Part shown: piece by piece, positions 17,563-25,495 of the stretch | Position numbering within the stretch: position 1 is the stretch's first letter | Layout of the letters: every line of letters begins with the position of its first letter | Assembly: GCA_025464445.1 (NCBI GenBank) | Contig: JAODLY010000046.1 | Location: 1-56,795, forward strand | Direction: 5' to 3' | DNA length: 56,795 nt | DNA from: Rhodoglobus sp. | GTDB taxonomy: Bacteria; Actinomycetota; Actinomycetes; Actinomycetales; Microbacteriaceae | The notes under the pieces: generated by a model | Told to the model about the DNA's origin: nothing | What the model saw: the letters and a program-made list of their open reading frames with translations, nothing else | Database searches by the model: none | Translations under genes and position numbers: made by a program

Positions 17563-18231
17563 CTATTCGAGTGAACGGGGTTCGCCATATTCGTCTAGGT
17601 AGTTCTGCTGAGCGCGAGTGAGTGGGAGTTTGTCGACGGTGCTGTGATAGAAAATCTCGTTGTCCATCCACCAGCGCCAAGCGAACTCGCCGAAGGTGAG
17701 CGCGCAAAGGAAGTAATGGCTGGATACGCCCGACCAATATTCCATGTCGTCCTGGTCGAGACGAAATCCGACGGGATAGTCGCTGGCCACAATCGCGGTT
17801 TGGCCATCATCGCCAATGTAGACGGACCAATGCATCGCCCATTGTGAATCAGAGATCAGATGAAGTAGCCGCCCGCCGTCTACGGCGCGCACCTCTTCGC
17901 CAAGATCGAAATAGGCGTCCGTTGCCGAGGGCAGCCGTCTTCGGAGGTCGGGACTGGCGATGAAATCAACCAGGTCCCTGGGCCCGCTGTCTCCCACTAG
18001 TGCCGTCATTGCGAGCGATGAGAGGTCGGCGATGGCGTCCTCCGAAGCCGCTGCCATGGCGCTCTCATCCCATGCTTTGGCATCGCGCAACCAATCCAGC
18101 TGAGGCGCATCCGCAGGTGCCGAAGGGAATTGGCCGAACGACGTATACGTCACGTCTTGACGGTCCGAATCGCCCACGGGAGGGAGTTGAATCGTTATCC
18201 ATCGACGAGGAAGGTCTTGTAGAAACGGCAC
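17563..18231 (-). CDS. Hypothetical protein
   Basis: Protein of 222 aa, not recognised. It is acidic and rich in tryptophan and tyrosine in its second half (YWSGVSSHYFLCALTFGEFAWRWWMDNE), with no signal peptide or membrane helix. Tryptophan-rich small cytoplasmic proteins of this type beside repeat proteins are often immunity or SMI1/KNR4-like proteins, but no diagnostic motif is visible and this is only a guess. Base composition is lower in GC than in the flanking housekeeping genes, suggesting recent acquisition. The start is GTG with no ribosome binding site, so it is uncertain. The same frame stays open for another 26 codons after the stop. Confidence 0.6.
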   Translation of the reverse strand: MPFLQDLPRRWITIQLPPVGDSDRQDVTYTSFGQFPSAPADAPQLDWLRDAKAWDESAMAAASEDAIADLSSLAMTALVGDSGPRDLVDFIASPDLRRRLPSATDAYFDLGEEVRAVDGGRLLHLISDSQWAMHWSVYIGDDGQTAIVASDYPVGFRLDQDDMEYWSGVSSHYFLCALTFGEFAWRWWMDNEIFYHSTVDKLPLTRAQQNYLDEYGEPRSLE

Positions 18232-18417
18232 GATTGAATACTTCCACTCTCAGGCGACGATGAGTTCGTTGGTCATGCCGCGATTGGAACCGGTTGCCAC
18301 GGTGCTGCCCAAAATGTGGCCAAGCAGGGCGACTGATGTCTTGATAGATCACACGCACCGAATGGCGTCCAGCAAGCGGCTTTGAGTCGCACCGCAATGC
18401 CGGGAAGGCGTGACAGT

Positions 18418-19467
18418 TCACTCTCGAAGAAGTTCCTCGAAGTAGTCGCTTCGCCGGCTGGTCGGGACGGGACGCCCCACGAGTTCCATCGCCCGTTTGT
18501 TTCTCTTGAGTGACCCGAGCCCAAACCGCGCATAAGCGAGGGTCGGGTGGTTCGCGAGGAACGCTAAGTCTTCGGGTGCCAGTTGCCTCATGTCGAAAAG
18601 GCTTACTTCCTCGAGAGCCGGAGCTGTCGCCAGTGCCCTTACGTCGGTCAGGCCCTTGAGAGTCTCAATGTGCAATTTCCGCAACTGAGTCATTGTGCTG
18701 AGATCCGGGAGGGCGGTGACGTTCTTCAGCGCCTGGAGAAACAGGTATTCCAGACGCGGAACGCTGCGGATGGCATTCAGGTCATCAAGGCCGCGGATCA
18801 TCCAAAGCTCGAGGTATCGCAAGTCGGGAAACGCGGAGAGTCCATCGAGCTTGTTCGTGCCGCCGAGTTTGAGATCTAGCATCTTCAGATTTCGAAGTGG
18901 CGCAAACGTCGAGAGGTCCGGAAGGGACACGCTCCGCAGAGTGAGGCTTTTCAGTTCTGTGAGGGTGGCGACGACTCCTATGTCCTTCGTGTGGCCTTCA
19001 AGTGCCAGTTGGCGCAGTTCGGTGAATCGACTCAGCGGCGCCAGAGACAATCGCTTGTCCGTTGTCCTTCCCAAGCTCAGGCTTTGGAGTGAAGGGTTCA
19101 GGTGTCTGAGACCCGTGATGTCCTCGACTCCGTAGAGGGCGTCAGCGGCGAATCGAGTGACCCCGGGGAAGTGACGCAGGAACTCGAGATCCCGGATGCT
19201 TCCGTCGTAGCCGCCATACGCACGAAGGGAGACTCGGGGATACTTCCGAAGGAACTTAGCGAGCTTCTTGAGGTCCCTATCGCTCAACATGGATTTGAAC
19301 TGAACGACCCTGCAGCGGGGGTCGAGGGGTCTCAGCATTCTGCGTGTGAGCGGAGAGGACACTTCCCGGATCTCGGGGATCTCGGGGAACGATTGAAGAA
19401 TCGAGTCGAAATCGATCGGGATGTCGGACGAGGTGCTCACAGGGCCATCTTGGCTTAGCACTGCCAT
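18418..19467 (-). CDS. Leucine-rich repeat protein
   Basis: Protein of 349 aa with about nine LRR units of 21-24 residues between residues 90 and 310 (LRHLNPSLQSLSLG, FTELRQLALEG, LTELKSLTLRS, LRNLKMLDLKL and so on). No signal peptide or transmembrane helix is present, so it is probably a cytoplasmic binding scaffold. The ATG at 19467 lies inside a 19-bp tandem duplication; a GTG at 19440, just beyond the duplication, is a plausible older start that would give 340 aa. Partners are unknown. GC content is lower than that of the surrounding core genes. It lies near a tRNA-Arg and an unrecognised gene, a small accessory patch. Confidence 0.75.
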   Translation of the reverse strand: MAVLSQDGPVSTSSDIPIDFDSILQSFPEIPEIREVSSPLTRRMLRPLDPRCRVVQFKSMLSDRDLKKLAKFLRKYPRVSLRAYGGYDGSIRDLEFLRHFPGVTRFAADALYGVEDITGLRHLNPSLQSLSLGRTTDKRLSLAPLSRFTELRQLALEGHTKDIGVVATLTELKSLTLRSVSLPDLSTFAPLRNLKMLDLKLGGTNKLDGLSAFPDLRYLELWMIRGLDDLNAIRSVPRLEYLFLQALKNVTALPDLSTMTQLRKLHIETLKGLTDVRALATAPALEEVSLFDMRQLAPEDLAFLANHPTLAYARFGLGSLKRNKRAMELVGRPVPTSRRSDYFEELLRE

Positions 19468-19481
19468 CTTGGCTTAGCACT
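19444..19481. repeat. 19-bp perfect tandem duplication
   Basis: GCCATCTTGGCTTAGCACT occurs twice back to back (19444-19462 and 19463-19481). Each unit contains an ATG on the minus strand, and because 19 is not a multiple of 3 the two ATGs are in different frames. Only the outer one opens the LRR gene. Confidence 0.9.
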
Positions 19482-19555
19482 GCGCTGTAAGAGCTGCGCT
19501 TGAATCATGTCCCGAGAGTTGCAACCGGAATCGTTCAGGTTCGATCTCGGAGCGG

Positions 19556-19576
19556 GTGCCCCCAGGCAGATTCGAA
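19556..19576. repeat. Direct repeat of the tRNA-Arg 3' end
   Basis: This 21-bp stretch is identical to 19759-19779, which covers the 3' 18 bases of the tRNA-Arg, its discriminator and two bases beyond, in the same orientation. Such duplications are typical of attachment sites left by site-specific integration. Confidence 0.75.
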
Positions 19577-19684
19577 GCCCCTACTGGGCCGCCTCCACAT
19601 CGCGCGGTCACTCGATGATGCGGGTCTGGGGTGGGCGCGATGCGGCGGACTGCCCAGCGGGGGCCCCGAGCAGTTCTCGGCACA

Positions 19685-19769
19685 CCTGGGGGCACGATCA
19701 GTGAAGGGCCGTGTGCAATGCAAAAAGGGCCGCCATTCGTGGCGGCCCTTCACTGATCGTGCCCCCAGG
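19685..19769. repeat. 27-bp perfect inverted repeat at the tRNA-Arg 3' end
   Basis: Arms at 19685-19711 and 19743-19769 are exact reverse complements. The right arm covers the last 9 bases of the tRNA gene plus downstream sequence; the 31-nt centre holds part of the tRNA terminator hairpin. It could form a large cruciform or compete with the terminator fold. Confidence 0.85.
19722..19749 (-). terminator. Intrinsic terminator of tRNA-Arg
   Basis: On the minus strand a 9-bp stem AGGGCCGCC/GGCGGCCCT with a 6-nt loop is followed by TTTTT. It lies 11 nt beyond the tRNA 3' end and is a canonical rho-independent terminator. Confidence 0.85.
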
Positions 19770-19831
19770 CAGATTCGAACTGCCGCCCCTGCCTCCGGAG
19801 GGCAGTGCTCTATCCCCTGAGCTATGGGGGC
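19760..19831 (-). tRNA. tRNA-Arg (anticodon CCG)
   Basis: The minus strand folds as a cloverleaf: acceptor GCCCCCA/TGGGGGC, D-stem GCTC/GAGC, anticodon stem CTGCC/GGCAG with loop CTCCGGA, a 4-nt variable loop, and T-stem GGCAG/CTGCC with loop TTCGAAT. The anticodon CCG reads CGG arginine codons. The discriminator is A and CCA is not encoded. Its 3' end is repeated nearby. Confidence 0.95.
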
Positions 19832-19908
19832 CAGGAGTTGAGACTCTAGGCTACCAGCGGCGCGGGCATCCGGTCGTTCCCACCCGCTCGGCGTGACAGT
19901 ATCGAGGC

Positions 19909-20703
19909 ATGCTGCGCACCGTGAACTCCAGGCTCGAACTCGCCATCTCTGGCAGCACCAACATGGTGTTCAGCATCGCGGCGGCGCAAGGCTCCCAGCT
20001 CACCTCGGAGAAGATCTCGTTCGTGCTCGACGGCCAACCCCAGCAGGCCACCGAGCTCACCGATCGCCACGGCACCAGGTTGCACACCTTCGTGAGTGGC
20101 CCCGGAAAAATGATCGTCGAATATTCGGCGGATGTCGCGGGGAACTCCGATCCGGCGCCCGTGATCGACCTCGACCTCGTGACCTACCTGCGCCCCAGCC
20201 GTTACTGCGAGTCAGACAGCCTCACGCCGACCGCGCGCTCCGAATTCGCAGGGCTCTCCGGCCATGACCTGCTCTCCGCTGTGACCCTGTGGGTGTGGGA
20301 GCGCCTTCGGTACGTGCCCGGGTCGAGCCTGGCTACAGACGGCGCCGAACAGACCCTGCTCAGCCGGCGCGGCGTCTGCCGGGACTACGCGCACCTCGTG
20401 ATCGCCTTGCTGCGCGCGCTCGACGTGCCGGCCCGCATGGTCGCCGTCTATGCCCCCGGCCTGTTTCCGATGGACTTCCACGCTGTCGCAGAGGCGCACG
20501 TCGACGGCGCGTGGTGGGTAGTGGATGCCACCCGCCTCGCCCCCCGCCAGGCAATGCTGCGCATCTCAACGGGCCGAGACGCGGCGGATATCGCGTTCCT
20601 GACGAACCACTGGGCGGACCTCACGCTCACCGGCATGGAGGTGCTCGCCATCGTGGACGAACTGCCCACCGACGACGGCACCCAGCTGGTGCAATTGGGC
20701 TGA
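19909..20703 (+). CDS. Transglutaminase-like (papain-fold) protein
   Basis: Protein of 264 aa with an N-terminal beta domain and a transglutaminase-core domain. The catalytic triad is visible as C157 in RRGVCRDYAH, H191 in DFHAVAEAHV and D206 in WWVVDATR. Bacterial members act as cysteine proteases or amidases, or are of unknown role; the substrate cannot be named. There is no signal peptide, so it acts in the cytoplasm. It is a single-gene unit convergent with the GarR-like gene, 6 nt apart. Confidence 0.85.
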   Translation: MLRTVNSRLELAISGSTNMVFSIAAAQGSQLTSEKISFVLDGQPQQATELTDRHGTRLHTFVSGPGKMIVEYSADVAGNSDPAPVIDLDLVTYLRPSRYCESDSLTPTARSEFAGLSGHDLLSAVTLWVWERLRYVPGSSLATDGAEQTLLSRRGVCRDYAHLVIALLRALDVPARMVAVYAPGLFPMDFHAVAEAHVDGAWWVVDATRLAPRQAMLRISTGRDAADIAFLTNHWADLTLTGMEVLAIVDELPTDDGTQLVQLG

Positions 20704-20709
20704 GCCGGG

Positions 20710-21603
20710 CTAGGCGGTGGGGAAAGGTGACCGACCGGAGAGCGCTTCGACGATAGTCAGGAGCGCAGTGTGGTCTTTCGCGCCTCCGCCGTTCGCGCGG
20801 AGTGCTGCCATCAGTTGGGTGGCAAGAGCGCCCATTGGCAGGACAACCCCCGCGTCCCTGGCTGCTTCCTGCAGGATCCCGAGATCCTTGTGGTGTAGAT
20901 CGACTCGGAATCCGGGTTTGAAGTTGCGCGCCAGCATGCTTCGTCCGCGGCGCGCGAGAACCGCGCTTCCAGCGAGACCGCCTTCGAGAACTTCGAGTGC
21001 TGGTTCGAGAAGGACACCCGTCGACTCGAGGAACACGAGAGCCTCGGCGACGAGTTCGATCGTGCCGGCGACGATCAGTTGGTTCGCCGCCTTCACTGTC
21101 TGGCCTGCCCCCGCCGCGCCAACATGACGCACCGTGGCCGCCATGAGCTCGAGAATTGAAAGGACGGACTGAAGATCCCGAGCATCCCCTCCGACCATCA
21201 CCGAGAGCTTTCCCTCGACCGCAGCGGCCTCCCCACCGCTGACGGGGGCGTCCAGAACCGGGATTTGGCGCTCTTCGCCTTCCCGGGCGAGCAGGCGAGC
21301 CGTTGCCGGATCGACGGTGCTCATGTCCAGATAGCGAAGTCCTGCTGACGCCGAGGCAAAGATGCCCTCCGCGCCCAGTGCCACCTCTCGAACATCCGGC
21401 GAGTCGGGCAGCATCGTGATTGCGACCTCCGCCCCGGAAACCGCCTCCGCAATGCTGGGAAAGAACTCCATCCCCGCGGCAGCGAGATCGTCATCGGTTC
21501 CACCTCGCCTCAACGACGTGCGAAGACGATGCCCGCCCTGTAGGAGATTGAGCGCCATGGGTTTCCCCATGATGCCGAGGCCGATGAACACGATGTTTGC
21601 CAC
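20710..21603 (-). CDS. 2-hydroxy-3-oxopropionate reductase-like dehydrogenase (GarR type)
   Basis: NAD(P)-dependent beta-hydroxyacid dehydrogenase of 297 aa. It shows the Rossmann motif FIGLGIMGKPMALNLL, the substrate-binding DAPVSGGEAAA and the catalytic lysine in GAGQTVKAANQLIV. GarR/GlxR enzymes reduce tartronate semialdehyde to D-glycerate; 3-hydroxyisobutyrate and L-threonate dehydrogenases share the fold. The start is GTG at 21603, set by AAGGAG 9 nt upstream. It is divergent from the binding-lipoprotein gene across a 208-bp region with operator-like sites. With the hydroxypyruvate isomerase-like gene at 26348 it would form a hydroxypyruvate-to-glycerate route. Confidence 0.88.
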   Translation of the reverse strand: MANIVFIGLGIMGKPMALNLLQGGHRLRTSLRRGGTDDDLAAAGMEFFPSIAEAVSGAEVAITMLPDSPDVREVALGAEGIFASASAGLRYLDMSTVDPATARLLAREGEERQIPVLDAPVSGGEAAAVEGKLSVMVGGDARDLQSVLSILELMAATVRHVGAAGAGQTVKAANQLIVAGTIELVAEALVFLESTGVLLEPALEVLEGGLAGSAVLARRGRSMLARNFKPGFRVDLHHKDLGILQEAARDAGVVLPMGALATQLMAALRANGGGAKDHTALLTIVEALSGRSPFPTA

Positions 21604-21648
21604 GAGAGCGCACTCCTTTGTTGCCTCGAGCGAGACACTATTCCACCA

Positions 21649-21659
21649 CTGTCCTACAA
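21649..21659. promoter_or_regulatory. FCD-GntR operator candidate 1
   Basis: CTGTCCTACAA matches the FadR-subfamily consensus TNGTNNNACNA at all but the first base. It lies between the divergent GarR-like and binding-protein genes. Confidence 0.4.
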
Positions 21660-21670
21660 ATAGTTTTGTA
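21655..21670. promoter_or_regulatory. Palindrome TACAAA-N4-TTTGTA
   Basis: TACAAATAGTTTTGTA has perfect 6-bp arms around TAGT. It overlaps operator candidate 1 in the divergent control region and may be a second binding site or part of the same one. Confidence 0.5.
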
Positions 21671-21689
21671 AGGCAAGTACACTCGGATA

Positions 21690-21718
21690 TTGCGTATCTA
21701 CCGTATGACAAGTACCAT
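21690..21718 (+). promoter_or_regulatory. Promoter of the family 5 binding-protein gene, with operator-like spacer
   Basis: TTGCGT (21690-21695) and TACCAT (21713-21718) are 17 bp apart. The spacer contains CCGTATGACAA (21701-21711), which matches TNGTNNNACNA except at the first base. A repressor bound there would block the promoter. Confidence 0.45.
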
Positions 21719-21811
21719 CGGCTTACGGATGTCGACCGGCTCACAGCGGCCGCTCGGACGTCTCCTCTTGCACTACAAAACCTCGAAGAGAGAGAAACAA
21801 AGGAGTTTCAC

Positions 21812-23353
21812 ATGCGTCCGTCACACCGGCTTCTCGCAATTGCCGCGGCCGTCAGCATCGCGGCGATCGGCCTCAGCGCGTGCTCGTCAACCAGCACGCC
21901 CGCCCCGGCAGCCTCGACCGCCGACAATCTCACACTTCACTTCGGACTCGATAAGGCGATGCCCACCTGGGACATCGGCGGGTTGCAGTCTGGAACGATC
22001 GATACGCTTTACAACTCCGTCTTCGACACGCTCCTCCACATGAACGCGGATGGCACGATTGAAGCCGGCGCCGCGAAGACCTGGAAGTACAGCTCCGACA
22101 ATCTCACCCTCACGCTCGATCTGCGCACCGGCATGAAATTCACTGACGGCAACCCCGTCGATGGCGCAGCAGTCAAGGCGTCGCTCGAACGGATCAAGAC
22201 CGGCGGCGCGTCTGCAGCGACGTTCCTGGCCAACGTGGCGACAGTGGATGCCGCGAGCGCGACGACCGTCGTGCTGCACCTGAGCAAGCCCGATCCTGGC
22301 CTCCTCGGCTATCTCACCCAGCGTGGCGGCGTCATTGAGAGCCCGGCGGCGTTCGCAGACCCGAATGTGGCTCTCGATCCGGTCGGCTCCGGTCCATACT
22401 CACTGGATGCATCCGCCACCACTGACGGTTCCACTTATACCCTCGTGCGCAACCCTGACTTCCGCAACGCCAAGGACTATCCGTACAAGACGGTGGTCTT
22501 CTCGGTGTTCACGAGTTACACCGCGGCATTGAACGCCCTGCAGTCCGGCCAGATCAACTACGCCGCGCTGGACCAGTCGACGGCGGCTGGAGCGAAGGCT
22601 GCTGGTCTCAACGTGCAGCCGATGAAGTACTTCCAGGCCGACCTGCTCTATCTTGCCGATCGCGCCGGCACCATCCTGCCGGCTTTGGGCAACGTGAAAG
22701 TTCGCCAGGCAATCAACTTCGCGATCGATCGCGACAACATCGCCAAGAATCTCGTCGACGGTTTCGCCGAGTCCAATGTGCAACTTCTTGCACCGTCCGC
22801 CAATGGATACGTAAAGAAGTTGAGCAACCTCTACACCTACGACGTGACGCAGGCCAAGACGCTCATGAAAGATGCCGGCTACGCGAACGGGTTCGATGTC
22901 ACGATCCCGAGCACAGCGGCAACGTTGCCGTACGAGCCAACGCTGACGCAGGAGCTCGCCGCTATCAACATCCGCGTGACCTGGACTCCGGTTCCCACCG
23001 ATCAGTTCAACGCCCGCGCGGGCAAGGGCGAGTGGCCGATGTTCATCTTCCCGATCGGGATGGAGACAGTGCAGCATGACTTCGGGGTCAACGTGCTCCC
23101 GAACGCCTTGTTCAACCCGTTCAAATCGGATGCGCCGGAATTGTCCAAGGCGATCGCAACCACGCTGACCGCGACAGACCCCAAGGACGTGACTGCCGCG
23201 TATGCGGATGCGGAGACGTACATCACGGAGAATGCATGGTTCGCCCCGATCGTCGACCTGGACCGCATCAACGGCACTGACAAGTCGGTCGTGTTCACGC
23301 CCCCCACGGGAAACGTGCACATCGCATTGACGAGCTTCGCGCCCGCCAAGTAG
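21812..23353 (+). CDS. ABC importer substrate-binding lipoprotein (family 5, DppA/OppA type)
   Basis: Solute-binding protein of 513 aa (SBP_bac_5). The signal peptide ends in lipobox LSAC (about 21-24), followed by a Ser/Thr/Ala/Pro linker. Domain blocks FTDGNPVDGAAVKASLERI and NVKVRQAINFAIDRDNIAKN are typical of the dipeptide/nickel/glycoside cluster. AAGGAG precedes the ATG. It should feed the permease and ATPase genes at 27198-30741, although it is encoded 6 kb away beside the predicted glycosidase; family 5 proteins also bind oligosaccharides, so a glycoside ligand is plausible. Confidence 0.92.
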   Translation: MRPSHRLLAIAAAVSIAAIGLSACSSTSTPAPAASTADNLTLHFGLDKAMPTWDIGGLQSGTIDTLYNSVFDTLLHMNADGTIEAGAAKTWKYSSDNLTLTLDLRTGMKFTDGNPVDGAAVKASLERIKTGGASAATFLANVATVDAASATTVVLHLSKPDPGLLGYLTQRGGVIESPAAFADPNVALDPVGSGPYSLDASATTDGSTYTLVRNPDFRNAKDYPYKTVVFSVFTSYTAALNALQSGQINYAALDQSTAAGAKAAGLNVQPMKYFQADLLYLADRAGTILPALGNVKVRQAINFAIDRDNIAKNLVDGFAESNVQLLAPSANGYVKKLSNLYTYDVTQAKTLMKDAGYANGFDVTIPSTAATLPYEPTLTQELAAINIRVTWTPVPTDQFNARAGKGEWPMFIFPIGMETVQHDFGVNVLPNALFNPFKSDAPELSKAIATTLTATDPKDVTAAYADAETYITENAWFAPIVDLDRINGTDKSVVFTPPTGNVHIALTSFAPAK

Positions 23354-23372
23354 AGCCTTAAGAACGAAACCA

Positions 23373-23413
23373 CCAGCGGCGGAGAGGGCCTTCCAGGCAC
23401 CCTCCGCCGCTGG
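23373..23413 (+). terminator. Intercistronic hairpin after the binding-protein gene
   Basis: Arms at 23373-23388 and 23400-23413 pair over about 14 bp with a 2-nt bulge. There is no T-run. It probably stabilises the upstream message or gives partial termination, so that the binding protein is made in excess over the enzyme. Confidence 0.55.
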
Positions 23414-23440
23414 ACCATGAAGAGGTGAGGAACCGCACGC

Positions 23441-25492
23441 ATGAAGAAGACTGACCAGCGCGAAGTATCCCTGGAGCGCACAGTGACTTCTGGACAATGG
23501 TGGCGATCGCCATTCGAACTCTTTCAAACCAACCTGCGAGAGATCGATGCCGACATGGATGTCGAAGCGACGGCGGACTTCATCGTGGCTCACGGTGCAA
23601 GCGCGTGGCTCTTCGGCGTGGGTGGGATTCTCTCCTACTACCCAAGCGATCTCGACTTCCAGACCCGCAATCCGTTCTTGAGCGGGCGCCCGAGCGGCGA
23701 CCTGGTCGGTGATGCGATCACCGCGGCCCACGCCCGAGGGCTGCGTTTCGTCGCACGGATGGACTTCTCCAAGATCTCGGCGAAGATTGCCGCCGAGCAC
23801 CCGGAGTGGTGCTTCATCTCGCCGGACGGCTCACTTCAAACGCACACGGGCGATCTGGTCAGCGTGTGCCCCAGCGGCCAGTACTACCAGAGCCGCGTCT
23901 TCGACATCATCGATGAGATCATCGAGCGGTATCCGGTCGACGGATTCTTCTTCAACTGGTTCGGCTTCAACGAGGTGGACTACAACAAGGCCTATCACGG
24001 CGTTTGCCAGTGCGTGAGCTGCCAGGAAGGGTTCGCAGAATTCGGTGGCGGGCAACTTCCGACGGGCCCCGAGAGCCCGGGGTACACGCAGTGGCTGGGC
24101 TTCGCCGAGGAGGTTATTGACGGCGTGACCGCGCGAGTGCGCAATCATCTGGACGCGCGCCTGCCAGACGCCGGGCTCATCCTCGGTCGGGCCGCCGACA
24201 TCATGTTCCAGGAAGCCAACAACGCTGTGGGGCGCGACTTCTGGCCGTATGCGACGGCAGAGGGCGTGAGTGCTTCCCGCTCGTATCGGCCGGACGTGCC
24301 GGTCATGGTCCACGCCGTGGAATTCTTCGACATGCCCTATCGCATGGCAAGCGAGGAGACCTCGCGAGTCGGGCAGTATCTTGTCCAGGCTCTCTCACGT
24401 GGCGCAAACCCCTCGACGTACATCATGGGCGCGCCCGGGCGGATCCCGTACGCGGGCCTGCCGATCGCCGGGGAGATCACGCGATTCCACCGTCGCTGGC
24501 GCGAGGTTTATGAGCACTTCGTCCCGGCGGCCCGCACCGCGCTCGTGCGCCCGAGCCTGCTGGCGCAAACCCAGGAGGCGTTCGACTCGGCCTCATTGGA
24601 ATTCCGCGGCCTGTACCTTTCCCTGCAGCAGAAGCACGTGCCCTTCGATGTGATTCCCATGGAGCACATCGCCGACATGGCGGACAACGGGAGTCTCGCC
24701 CGCTACGCCCTCGTCGTGTTGCCGGATGTCGGGGAGCTGGCGCAGGACGCCGCTGCCGCGCTCGATGGATTTGTCGATCTCGGAGGAAACCTTCTCGGGA
24801 CCGGCGTAAGCGGACTCGCGTTCGGGGGAGTTCAGTTGTCGGCGTCGCCGGCCCTGGAGCCGCGGGAGTTGCTCGAAGGCTTCGCGCTGTGGTCCTCCTA
24901 CATTGCGGCAACTCCTGTCGGCTTAGCCGCAGATCACTTCGAGGCACCCATCGTGCCGGTGTTCGGCGGCTACCGTTCGTTCGACTGGAAGGCCGACTCC
25001 ATTGCGTATCGAACGTTCCTTCCCCAGGCGCCTTTTGCCCCGCCTGAGAAGGCCTACGGCCACCGGCCGAGTCACGACCCCGGATATGTCGTAGCGCCAT
25101 ATGGTCGCGGTCGGGGCGCGCTGATTCCCTGGACTACAGGGCGTGCATACCTCGAACTTGGGCTTACTGCTATCCGTGACTCATTCATTGAGGTGGTTGG
25201 CACGCTCCTGGACGGTGCTGAAACGCTAGTGTTCGACGTTCCGGAGCAGGTGGAGATCACAGTTCACCAAAGCAACGCCGGCCTCGTCGTGCATCTGGTG
25301 AACATGTCGGGGGTGCGGTCAGCGAACTTCGGCCCCACGGTGCCGATCCGCGGAGCCAGGATCTCGGGAGCGGCTCTTGGGGGAGTCGCGCGCGCTCTTG
25401 TGGCAGATCGTGACGTCACGCCGGCGAACGATTCGGGCGTCGTCGTGCCCGACTTCGACTTGTTCGAGGTCATCGTGTTCTCGACCCCATGA
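23441..25492 (+). CDS. GHL6-like predicted glycoside hydrolase with trimerisation-type domain
   Basis: Protein of 683 aa. The N-terminal two thirds look like a TIM-barrel of the hypothetical glycosyl hydrolase 6 type: FELFQTNLREIDADMDV, GLRFVARMDFSK, YPVDGFFFNWFGF, and a CQCVSCQ cysteine cluster. From about residue 365 a beta-galactosidase-trimerisation/amidotransferase-like domain follows (ALVVLPDVGELAQDAAAALDGFV, then GGNLLGTG), and a beta-sandwich tail. Catalytic acids are not identified. There is no signal peptide, so it would act on imported substrate. The ATG at 23441 has GAGG 10 nt upstream; a GTG at 23483 with GGAG 6 nt upstream gives MTSGQWW and is an equally good start. Family assignment rests on recall of motifs. 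Confidence 0.8.
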   Translation: MKKTDQREVSLERTVTSGQWWRSPFELFQTNLREIDADMDVEATADFIVAHGASAWLFGVGGILSYYPSDLDFQTRNPFLSGRPSGDLVGDAITAAHARGLRFVARMDFSKISAKIAAEHPEWCFISPDGSLQTHTGDLVSVCPSGQYYQSRVFDIIDEIIERYPVDGFFFNWFGFNEVDYNKAYHGVCQCVSCQEGFAEFGGGQLPTGPESPGYTQWLGFAEEVIDGVTARVRNHLDARLPDAGLILGRAADIMFQEANNAVGRDFWPYATAEGVSASRSYRPDVPVMVHAVEFFDMPYRMASEETSRVGQYLVQALSRGANPSTYIMGAPGRIPYAGLPIAGEITRFHRRWREVYEHFVPAARTALVRPSLLAQTQEAFDSASLEFRGLYLSLQQKHVPFDVIPMEHIADMADNGSLARYALVVLPDVGELAQDAAAALDGFVDLGGNLLGTGVSGLAFGGVQLSASPALEPRELLEGFALWSSYIAATPVGLAADHFEAPIVPVFGGYRSFDWKADSIAYRTFLPQAPFAPPEKAYGHRPSHDPGYVVAPYGRGRGALIPWTTGRAYLELGLTAIRDSFIEVVGTLLDGAETLVFDVPEQVEITVHQSNAGLVVHLVNMSGVRSANFGPTVPIRGARISGAALGGVARALVADRDVTPANDSGVVVPDFDLFEVIVFSTP

Positions 25493-25495
25493 CAG

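Noticed and set aside
17242-19500. Insertion sequence or prophage
   Set aside because: No transposase, integrase or phage gene and no terminal inverted repeats with target duplication were found; only tRNA-end repeats are present.
19556-19576. Second tRNA gene
   Set aside because: Only the 3' 18 bases match; no D-arm or anticodon arm can be folded.
22400-23800. 466-aa open frame on the minus strand
   Set aside because: Antisense to the binding protein and glycosidase genes and spans their intergenic hairpin; no motifs.
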